Source of the DNA: Prinsepia uniflora
Lineage: Eukaryota; Streptophyta; Magnoliopsida; Rosales; Rosaceae
Assembly: GCA_032719365.1 (NCBI GenBank)
Contig: CM064862.1
Span: 57,317,840-57,381,839, forward strand
Reading direction: 5' to 3'
Length of the DNA: 64,000 nucleotides
A program made the translations under genes and the position numbers. The notes under the pieces were generated by a model, which was given only the letters and a program-made list of their open reading frames with translations, was not told the origin of the DNA and searched no databases. Of this stretch, positions 1 through 10,965 are shown in pieces (position 1 is the first letter of the stretch; each line of letters starts with the position of its first letter).

Positions 1-940
1 ATAATGCAGTGTTCCTTTACTTTTGACTTTTTCTTATTAATATTATTTTTGAACTCCAAATGAGGACAACAATTTGTTCTTTGGGCACTCGCACTGCCAC
101 ATGTGAAACTTTGTACTATGTATTATTTTCTTAGTTCGCAAGTCATAAGTGTTATATTCAACTAAAATAAATAGTAATAATTAATTCAAATATGAGAAAT
201 TATTAAGTGGCAATGGAGTATTACGTGAGTTCATAATATTCCTATTTAAAATTTATCATGTACCTATTTTTAAAAATTAAATTAAAAATCAAATAAAGAC
301 CACAAAACCAAACCCTACCTGTGTCTATTCCTCCTTTGTTGTCGTCTTCCTCTTTCTCTTCGTTTTCTTCCCTCCCTCTGCAATACTTGTTGTTCTTCAA
401 TTGATGTAATTAAAGCCGAAGATGAGGAAGGCAAACCAAAGAAAGAGAAATTTGTTCAATCCAAAGCTCAATTGATGTAATTATTGTTCTTCAAGTCAAA
501 AAAAGAGAAAGAAGAAGAAGAAATTTGTTCTACAAGAAAAAGAAAGGCAAACCTATGACGATGGCGAAGGAGATAACTTGAGCTTGAGAAAATCCTAAAC
601 GGCAACACTGGTAGAGGGAGGGGAGAGATTTTGAGAGGGGCTGGGGAAGATAATGAAAGAGGTGGGACAGGAGGAAGAGAACAACAAAGACGGGAAAAGA
701 ACCAGAAGTGCAGTTTGGTTTTAGGTTTTTTTTTTATTTTTTTTTTACTTTTTAATTTAATTTTAAAAGGTAAAACAAATATTTTTTGAAGAAATTTAAA
801 ATAATACTAAATTTACATGTAAAAACTAAGCATGTGGTAAAATTTGAATGAAAATAGCAAAAGTTGACGTGGCAATCCAATACTACTAATTAATTCCTCG
901 TTCAAATATTTCCAATAGTTATGTTGGGTTCATTATTTTA
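1..940. other. AT-rich intergenic DNA, no gene seen
   Basis: No convincing reading frame. A purine-rich stretch (about 480-560) follows a pyrimidine-rich one (about 325-400). Two A/T-rich blocks, near 271-310 and near 715-770, are roughly inverted copies of each other (AAAATTAAATTAAAAA-type sequence followed by CCAAAC), which could be the ends of an old MITE. No target-site duplication could be fixed. Confidence 0.5.
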
Positions 941-1882
941 TAGGGGTGGACACGGTTCGGTATGGTACAAAATTGATCGATATTAGAACCATACCATTTA
1001 ATTTTAATCGGTACGGTACGGTACGGTTCGGTATTCAATATTTTGAAAGTGAAATCAGATTGTACCGTACCAATTAAGTTCGGTACGGTTTCGGTATGGT
1101 TTCGGTTTTGAGCCAAAATTTTGTTTGTGATTATAAAGTAAGGGTTAGGTTTATGCATGATTAAGTGTGAGCTTAGATTCTCAATAATTTTGTTTTTGGT
1201 TCCCTAATCAAAAATCAAAATCAAAAGCAAACCATATATAAATAAATATTACAGATTTCATGTCCAATCCAAAATATCAATTAGCTGGTTTTGCTAATTA
1301 AAAACTTTCAGTAGCTGACATTCAAGTAGAAGCTTCTGAGTCCTCCATGTAATTTTGTTTTTAATTAGCATAGACAGCCAAAAGATCAATGACAAACCGT
1401 ATCTAATAATACAATGGGCGCAAGGCAACATTGCATAGAAAAAAGAAAACAATAAATTAACAATTTTAACACTAATTTAGCACAAGACAGACTCCAGAAA
1501 CTTATATTCATTAGCGAACCTTAGTCCTCTAGCATAGTAAAAGACTAAAGAAAAAGGAAAACTACATTTATGAAGGACTTAAGTCTTCAAATATGTATTG
1601 AAGAAGTTGCACTAAGTTGAATATATCAACTCTTAGAAGCTAAATTAAGACATGTATGGTCATATCAACTCTTGAAGAAGACCTAATAAACCAATAAGAA
1701 ATAAATTTAATTATTAAAAAAAATTCTAATTCGGTACGGTATAGATACGGGACGATTTTTTAAAAAATCGATACTGAAACCGTACCGAATTATATCGGTA
1801 CGGTTTCGGTACCGTACCAATCATACAACGGTTTTACTATTCAGTTTTTTTTTTTCGGTATGGTTTGATCTGAAACAGTACG

Positions 1883-2369
1883 TGTTGAAGCGTTAAATGT
1901 TCCAACTGTCGAGTACTCGTTGCCCAATCACCAAATGACGTGTGTCCCTCTTGTTACCTGTCAACTCAAGTGGATCGTGGGTTTCCGTTAGTACGGGTAC
2001 CGGTGTGGTGCCGGCCTAAGGCTCTCCGACAATCAAATCAGTTACTTTTGTTCGTAAGTGGAAGCAGTAAATGGTAAGTTCAGTAGAGTAATAGTAATAG
2101 TAAAACTTAGTTCCCTTTATTGGGAAATATGTACCCTTTATGTATGGGTAGGTGAGATGTTCAATTCCCAAAGTTTCGATGTGGGACAAATGCTTCTCGA
2201 TTTACGTGCTGACACGTGTTACGTAAATCGAGGGTGAATACGCTTCCACGTGGCATCCCGTATTGGGCCCGGTGTTAGGGCTGTTGTAATTATGGTAGTT
2301 TTAGGCCTTGAGCGGGGTCTGGGCTTTAAGTATACGGCCCAATGGGTCTGGTCAGATATGTTGTCAACA
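1883..2369 (-). repeat. LTR of the deleted Tat element (3' LTR in element sense)
   Basis: 487 bp, TGTTGAAGCG...GTCAACA, clearly homologous to the LTRs at 46882-47367 and 58155-58640. It contains TTTCGATGTGGGAC at 2174-2187 and an inverted pair around TACGTGCTGACACGTGTTACGTA near 2200-2230. Immediately inside lies the G-rich (minus-strand) tract expected of a polypurine tract (AGTCCCCCAAGT on the plus strand, 2372-2383). Confidence 0.9.
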
Positions 2370-2644
2370 GAAGTCCCCCAAGTCGTTGACTGAGGTGGAA
2401 TTTCTCGGTCGGGGACTTGTTTCATTCTTCCAGACCCTGGTGGGAAGTATACATGTAGTCCCCCAAGTCCCCTGGTGGGAGAGTTCGCCGAGACAGTCTC
2501 GGTCATGGCGAGTGAGTGGCTAGTGGTCGGCCGGGGAAGGCCGCAACTCGGCGAAAAAGTGGTAGTCGGTCATAGATGTGCAAATGCAGTCGGTAGTGTT
2601 GTCGTGGTCGGTGATGTGGACCAAAAAATTGGGTTGGTGCTGCG

Positions 2645-2835
2645 GATACCGAGCGGTGCACATGGGTGGGTAGCACGGCCATGGCCTGTAGAGGGGGTGA
2701 ACACACCGAGCGGTGTATACGAGTCGGTGAAGAGAGCCAACGTCTGCAAACGGGTGAGAGCACCGAGAGGTGTATAGGGGTCGGTGGGGAGGACAAGCGT
2801 CTTTAGGGCCGTCCAGGGGCACCGAGCGGTGTACG
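2645..2835 (+). repeat. Four spaced ACCGAGCGGT dyads upstream of the antisense gene
   Basis: Copies of a CACCGAGCGGTGTA-like motif occur near 2649, 2705, 2761 (one changed base) and 2820, about 55-59 bp apart. ACCG-AG-CGGT is an interrupted palindrome. The same arrangement is found at 47647-47830 in the full element, upstream of the same TATA box. Function unknown; a protein-binding site is inferred. Confidence 0.7.
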
Positions 2836-2993
2836 GAAGTCGGTGTCGATCTGAAGGAAGTCGGTGTCGACTTGAGGGAAGACGGTTGGGCTCCCTCGGA
2901 CAGATGGTTGACACGTGTCCGAACAGAATGATTGGTTGCAACACGTGTCTGTCACTGAGGGGGGGTGACGCTTCGTAGTCTGTGCATCAATTG

Positions 2994-3002
2994 CTATAAA
3001 TA
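2994..3002 (+). promoter_or_regulatory. TATA box of the antisense gene, copy 1
   Basis: CTATAAATA, matched by CTATAAATAA at 47971-47980 in the second copy. It sits about 290 bp before the ATG, with a probable 5'UTR intron between (GTAAGC donor at 3153, TTGTAG acceptor ending at 3288). Confidence 0.65.
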
Positions 3003-3288
3003 TGGGGAGCTCTTCACCGATTCCCTCACTTGTGTTTTTTGAGAAAATTGGGGAAATTCTGTCCAACTAAAGAGGCGATTTCCGACTAGCTCTCGACGGC
3101 GGTGCGTACGGCGTTTGCGATTTCCGATCTACTGTCCTCCGTGAAAAACATGGTAAGCACTTTTCCAAGTTTAGTTTTTCGATTAAAGTAGAAGGTTGTG
3201 AAGAACTGTCCATGAACGTGGTGAAGGTTGTGGTCAGATCTTCGTAGGAACGAGTCGGTCGGCTGAGTTCTGTTTTTTTTTTTTGTAG

Positions 3289-4999
3289 ATGTCGGTCGAT
3301 GTTGACTCGGTGTCTGAGGGTAAGTGCTACGACTCCCAGGGCGGTGAGTCGTCAGAGAGTAGTGTGCAGGTGCTCATTCCCATCGCAGGAAGTGAGGACG
3401 AGACCCCCTCGGCCGACGTACAAAAGATGGTAGAGTCGGTGCGTAGGTCGGGTAGTGGCAATCTGCTGGTGGACTCCGAGACGATAGTGAAGGTGGGGGT
3501 GCACCGAGCATTGAAGCTGACCCACGACCGAGATAAGGGTGCGGTTCGGCTTAATAAGGTGAAATCGACTGGGGATGAGTCGGTCCCGGAGGCCGTTCCG
3601 ATTGAGCGTGCGGCCTTCACCGTGGACAAAATGGTGAACAAAGAGACCGAAAAGGGCCTGATGAAGATGAGGATCGAATTTGGCGTTCCCGACTGGGTGA
3701 CGACCAGGTTTCCTACAAGAGAGGAAAGACCGAGCAACCCCCCAGCCGGTATGGCATTGTTCTATACCGAGCTAATGCATCAGAGGGTCAGGCTGCCCCT
3801 GCACCCCTGGTTGCGGAAGATGGTAAAAAAGATGGGAGTGGCATTCGGTCAGCTCAATCCCAACGTCTGGATTGTGCTCTGCTCCCTTTACACGGCCTTC
3901 AGGTGGGCCGATCTACCGGAGCCGACCTATGCCCAACTGATGTACCTGTACGAGTTTGGGTTTCAACAGTAGAGTACTGGGTGGGTCTTCGTCCGTCATC
4001 GCAAGAAGAGCAAACGGGGGGAGTTCATCTTAGACATACCGACCTCCCAAAAGTCGTACAAGACAAAGTTTTTCCTGGTCGGTGGGGACTGGGAAGGGGG
4101 CACCGACGACCCAACAATACCGTCCAAATTTCAGACCCAAGGTTGATAGTTGTAGCACAGGCCGACCAGTTGATGTAATTGTTATATTCTGTGTATGCCC
4201 AAGTATGGCTATGTTGGCTGACAGATTCTCGGTGTGCAGGTTTGTTCCCAGAAGAAGAGATCTCATCGGCGGAGAAGGAAGTCGTCCACCGAGTAAGAGA
4301 GACCTTGGACGAGCTGAATTGGAACCGACGAATCCTTCGGTTACCTGGGTTCCAGTACAAGGCCGGCCTCATCGACATCGACGAGGGTAAGTTTTGTTTT
4401 GTTTTTTGTTTTTTTTCTTTTTTGCTACTGACCCTTATCTCCGTGTTGCAGTGCCGTATCATCTCTGGAGCAGAATTTACAAAGACTGCGAGCAGTTGAG
4501 AATGAAGGCCGACAAGGGCTCTGGAGAGTCTGCCTCACTGTCGAAAGCTGCCGAGCAGTTGGAGCTCCTTCTCAGAAAGAAAAAGGAGAGAGCCGAGAGA
4601 GGTCAGCTGGAGCGGTCTGACTGGTCAAAGCAGGGCCAAACCTCCCAGCCGAGGCCACCCAGTCCGCTACCCAGGTCTCCCAAGAGGAAGCAGAGCACAA
4701 TTGAGGGAGACCGAGTGCTCTCCCCAGAACCAAGGCGGACGAAGGCGAGAGTGGAGGCCGAGACGATCCTGTTGGCACAGGAGGCCATTGGAGGCAAGAG
4801 GACTATGGCGGCCCCAGAGTTCAATCCTCCACCGTCCCCCTCTCGGCTGGACGTGAGGATAATGGAGATGCTCCAGAGGAGGGGAGACGTGAACCTCGGC
4901 GTGTTCACCGAAGGGGAGGCGATCGGTGAAGGGTCCAGTGCCGAGGCGACCCTCTGTTTTCCGAGGCAGATGGTGCCCTTGCTCAACGAAGACTGCTAG
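3289..4999 (+). pseudogene. Antisense intron-containing gene of the Tat element, copy 1 (putative gypsy-type transposon domain), broken
   Basis: The gene runs opposite to the element's own gag-pol strand. By comparison with the copy at 48269-50820, exon 1 is 3289-4141, exon 2 is 4240-4386 and exon 3 starts at 4452; each intron has GT-AG ends (4142-4239, 4387-4451). Exon 1 contains the segment resembling the 'putative gypsy type transposon' family (PF04195, from memory), with LHPWLRKMVKKMG and WIVLCSLYTAFRW. Exon 2 begins LFPEEE. Exon 3 is rich in lysine, arginine and proline, with RRGDVNLGVF near its end. Breaks: an in-frame TAG at 3970-3972 where the other copy has a glutamine codon, and a TAG at 4997-4999. 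The final coiled-coil exon is deleted. Exon 1 lacks about 26 codons present in the other copy. Start chosen because ATG follows directly after a conserved acceptor in both copies. Confidence 0.75.
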
Positions 5000-5118
5000 G
5001 GGGCCTCCACTCCCCTACACGAGCTGGCCGAGGTGCAGTACGGTGTCGAGGTGCAGGCTGGTCAGATATGGTGTCAACGGTACGGTTTCTGTATTTTAGT
5101 TCCATGTGCCCAGCCCTA

Positions 5119-5471
5119 CTATTTTATTATATTTTGCTAATAGTTAGTCAGAGCTCTAATCATCTTCACATTTTGTTTTTCTATACAAAAGTATTGATAA
5201 TGTTTATTAAACATTGGCTATTGAGAGGATTTTGCAGCTTTCAGGGAAGGATGAGTTGCCGCGAACAGAACTTGAATATGATAATTTTAATACATTCATC
5301 AATTAGGAAGAACAAAATAAGAAAAGTTAGAAATTTTACCATAAACCAGGGTGTTAATATTGAGCAAAATGATGTTCCTCACTTTCTTGGGTTATACTCT
5401 CTTTTTCTTTTGAGATGGATTCCCATTTAAAATTTTAGGAATTGTGTTTGGCTCCGAATTCGTTACATCTA

Positions 5472-5505
<34 letters not shown>
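5119..5505. other. AT-rich host flank with a (TA)n microsatellite
   Basis: Sequence between the hAT element and the next LTR. An open frame spans 5068-5430, but it begins inside the transposon and resembles nothing known. A run of TA dinucleotides at about 5474-5505 was the target of the following solo LTR. Confidence 0.5.
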
Positions 5506-5510
<5 letters not shown>

Positions 5511-5993
5511 ACACCATGTCTGACCAGACTCACTAGACCGTATACTTAAAACCTAAGCACGGAACAAGGCCCAATCCCACAGTATTTACATGGCCCCAAC
5601 ATTGGGCCCGATAAGGGATGACACGTGGAAGCCTATCCACTCTTGATCTTCGTAACACTTGTCAGAAAGCAAATCGAGGATCATTTGTCCCACATCGAAA
5701 CTATGAAAATTGAACATCCCACTTACCCATACATAAGGGGTATACATTTTCCAATAAAGGTAACTAATATCTACTATTGACTATTATTCTGCCAAACTTA
5801 CTATTTACCGTTTCTTCTTACAAATAAAGTTACTAATTTGACCGTCGGAGAACTTTAGGCCGGCACCACACCGATGCCCGTATTAACGGAAGACCCACTA
5901 TTTCTCCTAAGTGATAGGTTACGAGGAAGGATACGCATCAATTGGTGATTGGACAACGAGTAAACGAAAGTTGGAACATTTATCGTTTCAACA
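5506..5993 (+). mobile_element. Solo LTR, Tat/Retand family
   Basis: 488 bp, TGTTGACACCATGTCTGACC... to ...CGTTTCAACA. It is the reverse complement of the LTRs at 1883 and 46882, so this copy sits in the opposite orientation. The flanks are TATAT on both sides (5501-5505, 5994-5998), though a TA tract makes that weak evidence. No internal sequence follows on either side, so it is a solo LTR, usually explained by recombination between the two LTRs of one element. It is visibly more diverged than the full element's LTRs. Confidence 0.85.
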
Positions 5994-5998
5994 TATAT

Positions 5999-6675
5999 AT
6001 ATAGTTGAATCGTTAAAAAACTAGTTATAAATGTTGTGAATTGCTAGATTTATGAGTTGGATCGATTTTGCACCCAAAATAGACATTTTTATTTGAATTG
6101 TTAAAAACTAGCCGTTTAAGAAAGTTATATTGTTATATATTCAAATTTGAAAAAAAAAAAGAATTTAATATTCAAAATTGGTGAAAATATGGAGTTTGAT
6201 TTTAGTAGATGTAAAAAGTAAAAATTGATTAATTATTAATAAATTTTTGGTCATTTTTAATTAAATTTGTCAGAAAGTTTAGCTAACCTGATAAAAATTG
6301 AACTTGAAGCCTTCAGCTACATGATGAATAAGAATACAATTAAATTAGTAATATTAGTACATATCATATTCAGAATTTTAAAATATAATTTAACTCTATA
6401 AAAAAATATGATAAACGTTAAATTAATTAAATAAAACAGTCAAATCAAAAGCCATATACAAACAATCGAATATTTATATTTACCCAAATCTCCATTCAAA
6501 GTTTTCCCATCACAAGATTAGAAAACAACCGGCAACTAAAATTCAGTCACAGTTTGACTCCAAATTGAACCAAAAAAATAAAATTAGCTACATTAACTTC
6601 TAATTGATTCCTCTATATATAAGAACATATGAATATCCATTTTTTTACCTGGCTCTCTCTCATCTACAATTAACC
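5999..6675. other. AT-rich upstream region of the lectin-kinase gene
   Basis: Strongly AT-rich with no reading frame. It probably holds the promoter of the gene that starts at 6676. Confidence 0.5.
6613..6623 (+). promoter_or_regulatory. Probable TATA box of the lectin-kinase gene
   Basis: CTATATATAAG, about 53 bp before the chosen ATG at 6676. The following CTCTCTCTCATC is a typical plant leader sequence. Positional inference only. Confidence 0.5.
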
Positions 6676-9093
6676 ATGTTTTCACTTCTCTTGCTCATCA
6701 CCCTTCTCATCAACAAACAATCCTCTGTGACCTCCATCTCCATGAATCATCAAACAATCACAACTTTCAACTTCCCCACTTTCACTCCTCAAAGCTGCAG
6801 CAATGGTGGTGAGCTAATATGCATGGGCTCAGTGACTGCAAGTGATGGCCATTTGAGCCTAACACCAGAGCCTCACCAAGAAATCAATTCAAGTTCATCA
6901 CCATCTTCACCATTGAACAAGGTTGGCAGGGTTTTATATGGATACCCGGTGCGCGCTTGGCCGGCTTTTATCTCCACCAGCTTCACGGTCAGAATCTCTG
7001 CCTTTCCAAGCTCAACTGGGGCTGGAGATGGAATGGCATTTGTTTTTGCGCAGGACACTAGCCCTTCTCCTCCTCATAGCTATGGCTCATTTCTTGGTCT
7101 CCTTGATAGATCAACTCAAGGTTAGTTGAGGTTAAATTTTTCTTAATTTATTGTAGTGGATTGAGTAATTATGTTTAGTTCGACACCGTTATTTCTTGAT
7201 TTACAAGGCATATACCGGTGACTAATTTATCTGCAAAGCAGTGTTAATCACCTGTCACATAATGTGGTCAACTTTTGATAGCTTCAAGAGAGAAATATGT
7301 GTCTAACTGGTTAAAACTGGTGTGTGAAAATCAGGTGGGGTGGTTAAACAGATGGCTATTGAGCTAGATACTTTCATGAACCAAGAGATTGATGATCCAG
7401 ATGGGAACCACATTGCCATTGACACAACATGCATAATGAACCCAGTGGTAGCCAGGAGTCTCAACACCACAGGCATTGACCTCAAAAGTGGGAGAGACAT
7501 CAAATTCAGAATTGGAACTATGATGGTTGGAATCAGATCCTCCAAGTTTCTGTTGGTTACTCAGAGGAATCCAACACATAGCTTCCTCAACCATACACTT
7601 GACATGTCCCAACTGGTTCCCAGCTCTGTTTATGTGGCTTCACGGCCTCTACCGGGACACTCCCAGAGAGTCATCAGTCATTGATTGGGCTTTCACATCG
7701 GTAGAATTGCAAGGAACTCCCTCCAACCCGATTCTGATAAGAAAGACCGGCATTGGAAGATTAAGAGACTATGGACCATTGAGCTTCCTACTTTGGTTGG
7801 TTTGGTAATTTTGATAGCCTGCCACTTACCCTTTGATTTTAAGGGTTTTGAAGAGAAATCAATGTATTAGGGATGAGGATGAAGACAATAGAAAACCAAT
7901 CAAGAACAGCTGCAAATTCCCCTGAAATGTTTACTTACAAAAAGCTTTTAGTGGCCACTCAGAACTTCAGCAAAGAAAATCTGCTTGGGGCTGGTGGATT
8001 TGGAGTTGTTTTACAAAGGCATCTTATCATCACATCCTCCTAAAACTGTTGCTGTCAAGAAAATTTCAGCAACCTCCAAACAAGGTTTGTTTTTCTTCCA
8101 TCAATTGCTTTTCAGTCTCCTACCACATTCTGTGTCACATCACTGATGTACATGTCTCGTAAAATTAGTTAGGTGTCGTGTCCCCCTAATGTTACCCGTG
8201 CTCTGATAGGACAGGTAACATTAGTGATGTGAAATATGGACTACAAAAATCTGAATAAACCATGAATTTACTATATGGCAGGGGAAAGAGAGTACTTAGC
8301 AGAAATATGCACAATTGGGCGCCTAAGGCACAAGAACATAGTGCAACTCCAAGGCTGGTGTCATGAGTACGAACACCGGTTCCTCGTCTACGAATACATG
8401 CCTAATGGAAGCCTTGACCAATACATTGGAAAGCCATATCTTGATTGGAGAACAAGGTACAAAGTTTTGACAGGGTTGGCATCGGCATTGCTTTACCTCC
8501 AGGAAGAATGCGGCAACCCTATAGTTCACAGAGACATTAAGCCCAACAATGTGATGTTGGACTCTGATTTCAATGCTCGCCTAGGAGACTTTGGGCTAGC
8601 AAGACTCATGTTCCAAGACCCCTCGATTACTATTCCATTGGCAGGAACTCCCGGGTATTTGGCTCCGGAGGTGCTAGGCATCTACGGGAAAGCTACCCAG
8701 GAATCTGATGTCTATAGCTTTGGAATGGTGGTGCTAGAAGTGATATGTGGGAGAAGATCAAAAGGGTTCATGGATGATTACAGTTTAGTTGAAAATGTAT
8801 GGAACTTGTACGCGAAAAAAGCGTTGCTGGATTGCGTGGATCCAATGCTAGATGGAAATTTTGACGAGGAACAAGTGAAGAGGACATTGATTGTTGGGCT
8901 TGCTTGCTTGCATACATACGCTATGCTGAGGCCTAAGATGAGGAAGGTGGTGCAAATATTTATGAACCCTAATGAGCCTCTGATGGAGCTGCAAGACACC
9001 AGGCCAAGGCCAAGTGCAGTTTATCTATCAGTTTCTTCTTCTGCTCCAGCCACTGAATTTGGCTCCAGAAGCTCTTCATGCAATGCCACATGA
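6676..9093 (+). pseudogene. L-type lectin-domain receptor-like kinase, decayed
   Basis: Intact members are plasma-membrane receptors with an outer legume-lectin domain, one membrane span and an inner Ser/Thr kinase. The ATG at 6676 starts a hydrophobic signal peptide (MFSLLLLITLLI). Lectin exon 1 (to 7120) carries GAGDGMAFVFAQ; after an intron (7121-7334) comes AIELDTFMN and DPDGNHIAIDT, typical of the family. The frame then shifts near 7515, back near 7580 and again near 7640; the membrane region (about 7790-7860) holds stops. The kinase N-lobe starts near 7920 with GAGGFGVV, and an extra T near 8008-8012 breaks the frame before VAVKKI. Intron 8085-8281 is followed by an open C-lobe (8282-9093) with HRDIKPNN, DFGLAR and GTPGYLAPEV. 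The C-lobe still looks constrained, so decay may be recent; sequencing or assembly error is the alternative. The exact LecRK subfamily is not assigned. Confidence 0.82.
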
Positions 9094-9445
9094 GAGGTCG
9101 CAGGACTCCAAATGTGACCAAACCATGTACGAAAAGTAGATGTAGGTCCTGCAAAGTTCAGATAGGAATTTCACTAAAATGAGATTTTTTTTTCAGTTAA
9201 TTTTTTTAATTTTATAATTATGTAAATATATTTTTTTACCTCATAAGTGGGATTTATTTATTATTAAAAATGTTGTAAATTTTTATTAAATTAATTTTTA
9301 AAGTAAAGTGAGTTCATAAAAATTAAAATTAAAATTAAAAAAAAAAGATTTAATTGAGTTCAAAACAACAGAAATTGAAAGGTAAGAAAAGCAAGAAGAA
9401 AAAGATAATTGCTCCAAGTCTTGGACAGACAAAAGCAAAAGGAAT
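9094..9445. other. AT-rich 3' flank
   Basis: A/T-rich sequence after the kinase stop codon, probably 3'UTR and spacer. No gene seen. Confidence 0.5.
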
Positions 9446-9517
9446 TGCGTTTGCCGGGAGTCGAACCCGGGTCTATTGCTTGGAAGGCAATTATCCTAAC
9501 CGTTGGACTACAAACGC
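9446..9517 (-). tRNA. trnG-UCC (nuclear): tRNA-Gly (anticodon UCC)
   Basis: A 72 nt gene on the minus strand. The seven-base acceptor arms GCGTTTG and CAAACGC pair perfectly. The B-box/T-arm reads GGTTCGACTCC and the A-box AGTCCAACGG. The anticodon loop CTTCCAA gives UCC, with ATTGC/GCAAT as anticodon stem. There is no intron and no encoded CCA, as expected for a nuclear plant gene. It looks intact. A CTTTTGCTTTTG stretch follows the 3' end and could serve as a weak Pol III stop. Confidence 0.95.
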
Positions 9518-10044
9518 TTAGCGGTATTTGGTATCTAATTAATGTACTTAGATTGTAACACCAATTTTGAATGTCTAATTCAAGTCCCAACTCAGAAACC
9601 TCCAAACCTACTGAGCCGATTCCCGTGTGGTTTTTCGAATAGAAAAAAATCAGTACAAGGAAATTATTGAGGTGACAAAGAAAAGAGCCGCAAAACAAAA
9701 TGATTTTGTAAAAAGGTAGTTTTTTTTTGTCCAATGAGAAAGGTCGTCACCCACACAACTTTACCGGTTTTAACATAAACACAATCATGGAGCCATGGAG
9801 GAGCTTTCCAAGGCTTTTTCTGGTTTGGGCCCTCTACCTAACTGTAGAACGGAGGTGGACTAACACAATCCCATTTTGCAGGCAAATTGGGTTTGGTCTC
9901 CAAAAGTCATTTTAAATTTTTACTATAAAATTCGACGGTAAAAAATATATAAAACAGTGAAAAGAAAAATGGAAGTGAAAATAACTTCTCAATCTAAAAC
10001 AGAATTTTACAAAATACTCTATATAGATGTTTAATGACCTCGTG
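9518..10044. other. Intergenic DNA, nothing recognised
   Basis: No gene, repeat or RNA recognised between the tRNA and the LINE tail. Confidence 0.5.
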
Positions 10045-10114
10045 TTTTTTTTTTTTGATAAATTAAAATTGGATTAAAGGACAAGCCCTAAAAGAACTTT
10101 AAAAGGGGGAACAA
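10045..10114 (-). mobile_element. 3' end of an L1-type LINE (poly-A tail and 3'UTR)
   Basis: A T12 run at 10045-10056 followed by GATAAATTAAAATTGG is the reverse of a LINE 3'UTR ending in poly-A. The element continues at 41805 on the far side of the inserted LTR nest. Confidence 0.6.
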
Positions 10115-10316
10115 TGTAACGACCCGTCCCGAATTCCGGGATTTGATTAATTACTAATGAAGGATTAGTGAGGTTAATCGGTGATTAGTCGAGCGAAAAT
10201 CGGACGGACGACGCAAAATGACCATTTTGCCCATAGTCGTTAGCAAAATGTTGACTTTTGACCTGGGAGGTCCAATGGCCAAGGGCCGAGGACCATTATG
10301 TAGATCGGGTCGATAC
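10115..10316 (+). repeat. LTR D, fragment 1 (LTR start)
   Basis: Starts TGTAACGACCCGTCCCG and runs to GATCGGGTCGATACG, where Cassandra begins. It aligns with the first part of LTR B (28276 onward). Confidence 0.8.
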
Positions 10317-10489
10317 GTGTAAGACCCGTGTCCTGGAGTGAACGGTGAACGATCCCACATTCCTGCAAGGGGGGAATGGTCTGGGAAGGGAATGGTGGTG
10401 TGCCTTAAAGGTGTAGGCACACACCTATCTAGCATGAGGCCTTTTGGGAGCTCAGTGGCTTTTGGGGGGGGGGGGGGGGGGGGGGATTG

Positions 10490-10552
10490 GAACCCCAAAG
10501 TTAAGCGAGTTGAGGCTGGTGCAATTCCAGATGGGTGACCCCCTGGGAAGTT
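10490..10552 (+). promoter_or_regulatory. 5S-rRNA-like segment in the Cassandra 5' LTR
   Basis: CCAAAGTTAAGCG and GATGGGTGACC/CCTGGGAAG match the internal Pol III promoter region (A box to C box) of plant 5S rRNA. It is a degenerate partial copy, not a functional 5S gene. Confidence 0.85.
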
Positions 10553-10903
10553 GCACCGTGAGCTCCCGAAAACAAAAGCGTGAGGGCGAGGCCCAAAGCG
10601 GACAATATCGTGCTAGATGAATCGGGGACCTGACAGAAGAGGGTCGGGTCCTGACAATTTGGTATCAGAGCCAGACCCCGACCGGGAAGTGTGCCAGCGA
10701 GGACGCTGGGCCCTAAGGGGGGTGGATTGTAAGACCCGTGTCCTGGAGTGAACGGTGAACGATCCCACATTCCTGCAAGGGGGGAATGGTCTGGGAAGGG
10801 AATGGTGGTGTGCCTTAAAGGTGTAGGCACACACCTATCTAGCATGAGACCTTTTGGGAGCTCAGTGGCTTTGGGGGGGGGGGGGGGGGGGGGGGGGGAT
10901 TGG

Positions 10904-10965
10904 AACCCCAAAGTTAAGCGAGTTGAGGCTGGTGCAATTCCAGATGGGTGACCCCCTGGGAAGTT
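10904..10965 (+). promoter_or_regulatory. 5S-rRNA-like segment in the Cassandra 3' LTR
   Basis: Second copy of the same 5S-derived motifs (CCAAAGTTAAGCG, GATGGGTGACC), essentially identical to the one in the 5' LTR. Confidence 0.85.

Larger units (their letters stand above)
1883..5079 (-). mobile_element. Tat/Retand-type Ty3-gypsy element, internally deleted
   Basis: It starts with a full LTR (1883-2369) and ends with a 22 bp stub of the other LTR (5058-5079, CTGGTCAGATATGG...). The 5 bp TSD GTACG is present at 1878-1882 and 5080-5084, so the whole unit is one insertion. The polyprotein lies on the minus strand in this family, as shown by the full copy at 46882-58640. Here all of gag-pol, the tandem-repeat region and most of the second LTR are gone. 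What remains is the LTR, the spacer and most of the plus-strand antisense gene. Homology to the full copy stops near 5037, after GAGCTGGCCGAGGTGCA. Confidence 0.88.
941..5118. mobile_element. Non-autonomous hAT-like DNA transposon, split by a retrotransposon
   Basis: The left end reads TAGGGGTGGACAC from 941; the right end, read on the minus strand from 5118, is TAGGGCTGGGCAC, so the inverted ends match at 11 of 13 positions. The flanks are TTATTTTA (933-940) and CTATTTTA (5119-5126), an 8 bp duplication with one mismatch, the size expected of hAT elements. Subterminal blocks rich in CGGTACGGT repeats lie at 950-1110, 1728-1870 and 5080-5090, like hAT transposase-binding repeats. Removing the insertion at 1883-5079 and one copy of its 5 bp TSD leaves about 976 bp with no transposase frame, so it would depend on an autonomous relative. 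Class assignment is inferred from ends and TSD length. Confidence 0.7.

Noticed and set aside
919..1158. Minus-strand 79-codon frame over the CGGTACGGT repeats
   Set aside because: It follows from the simple repeat of the hAT subterminal region.
2475..3066. Six overlapping frames of about 60-124 codons upstream of the antisense gene
   Set aside because: They cover the dyad array and promoter; the matching frames in the other copy are not conserved.
10317..10330. TGTAAGACCC as another start of the TGTAACGACCC LTR family
   Set aside because: Downstream sequence is Cassandra with its own 340 bp LTR and 5S-like block; only the first bases look alike.
10490..10965. A 5S rRNA gene pair
   Set aside because: Only the internal promoter portion is recognisable, with substitutions, and it sits inside flanked LTRs with a PBS between them: Cassandra, not 5S genes.
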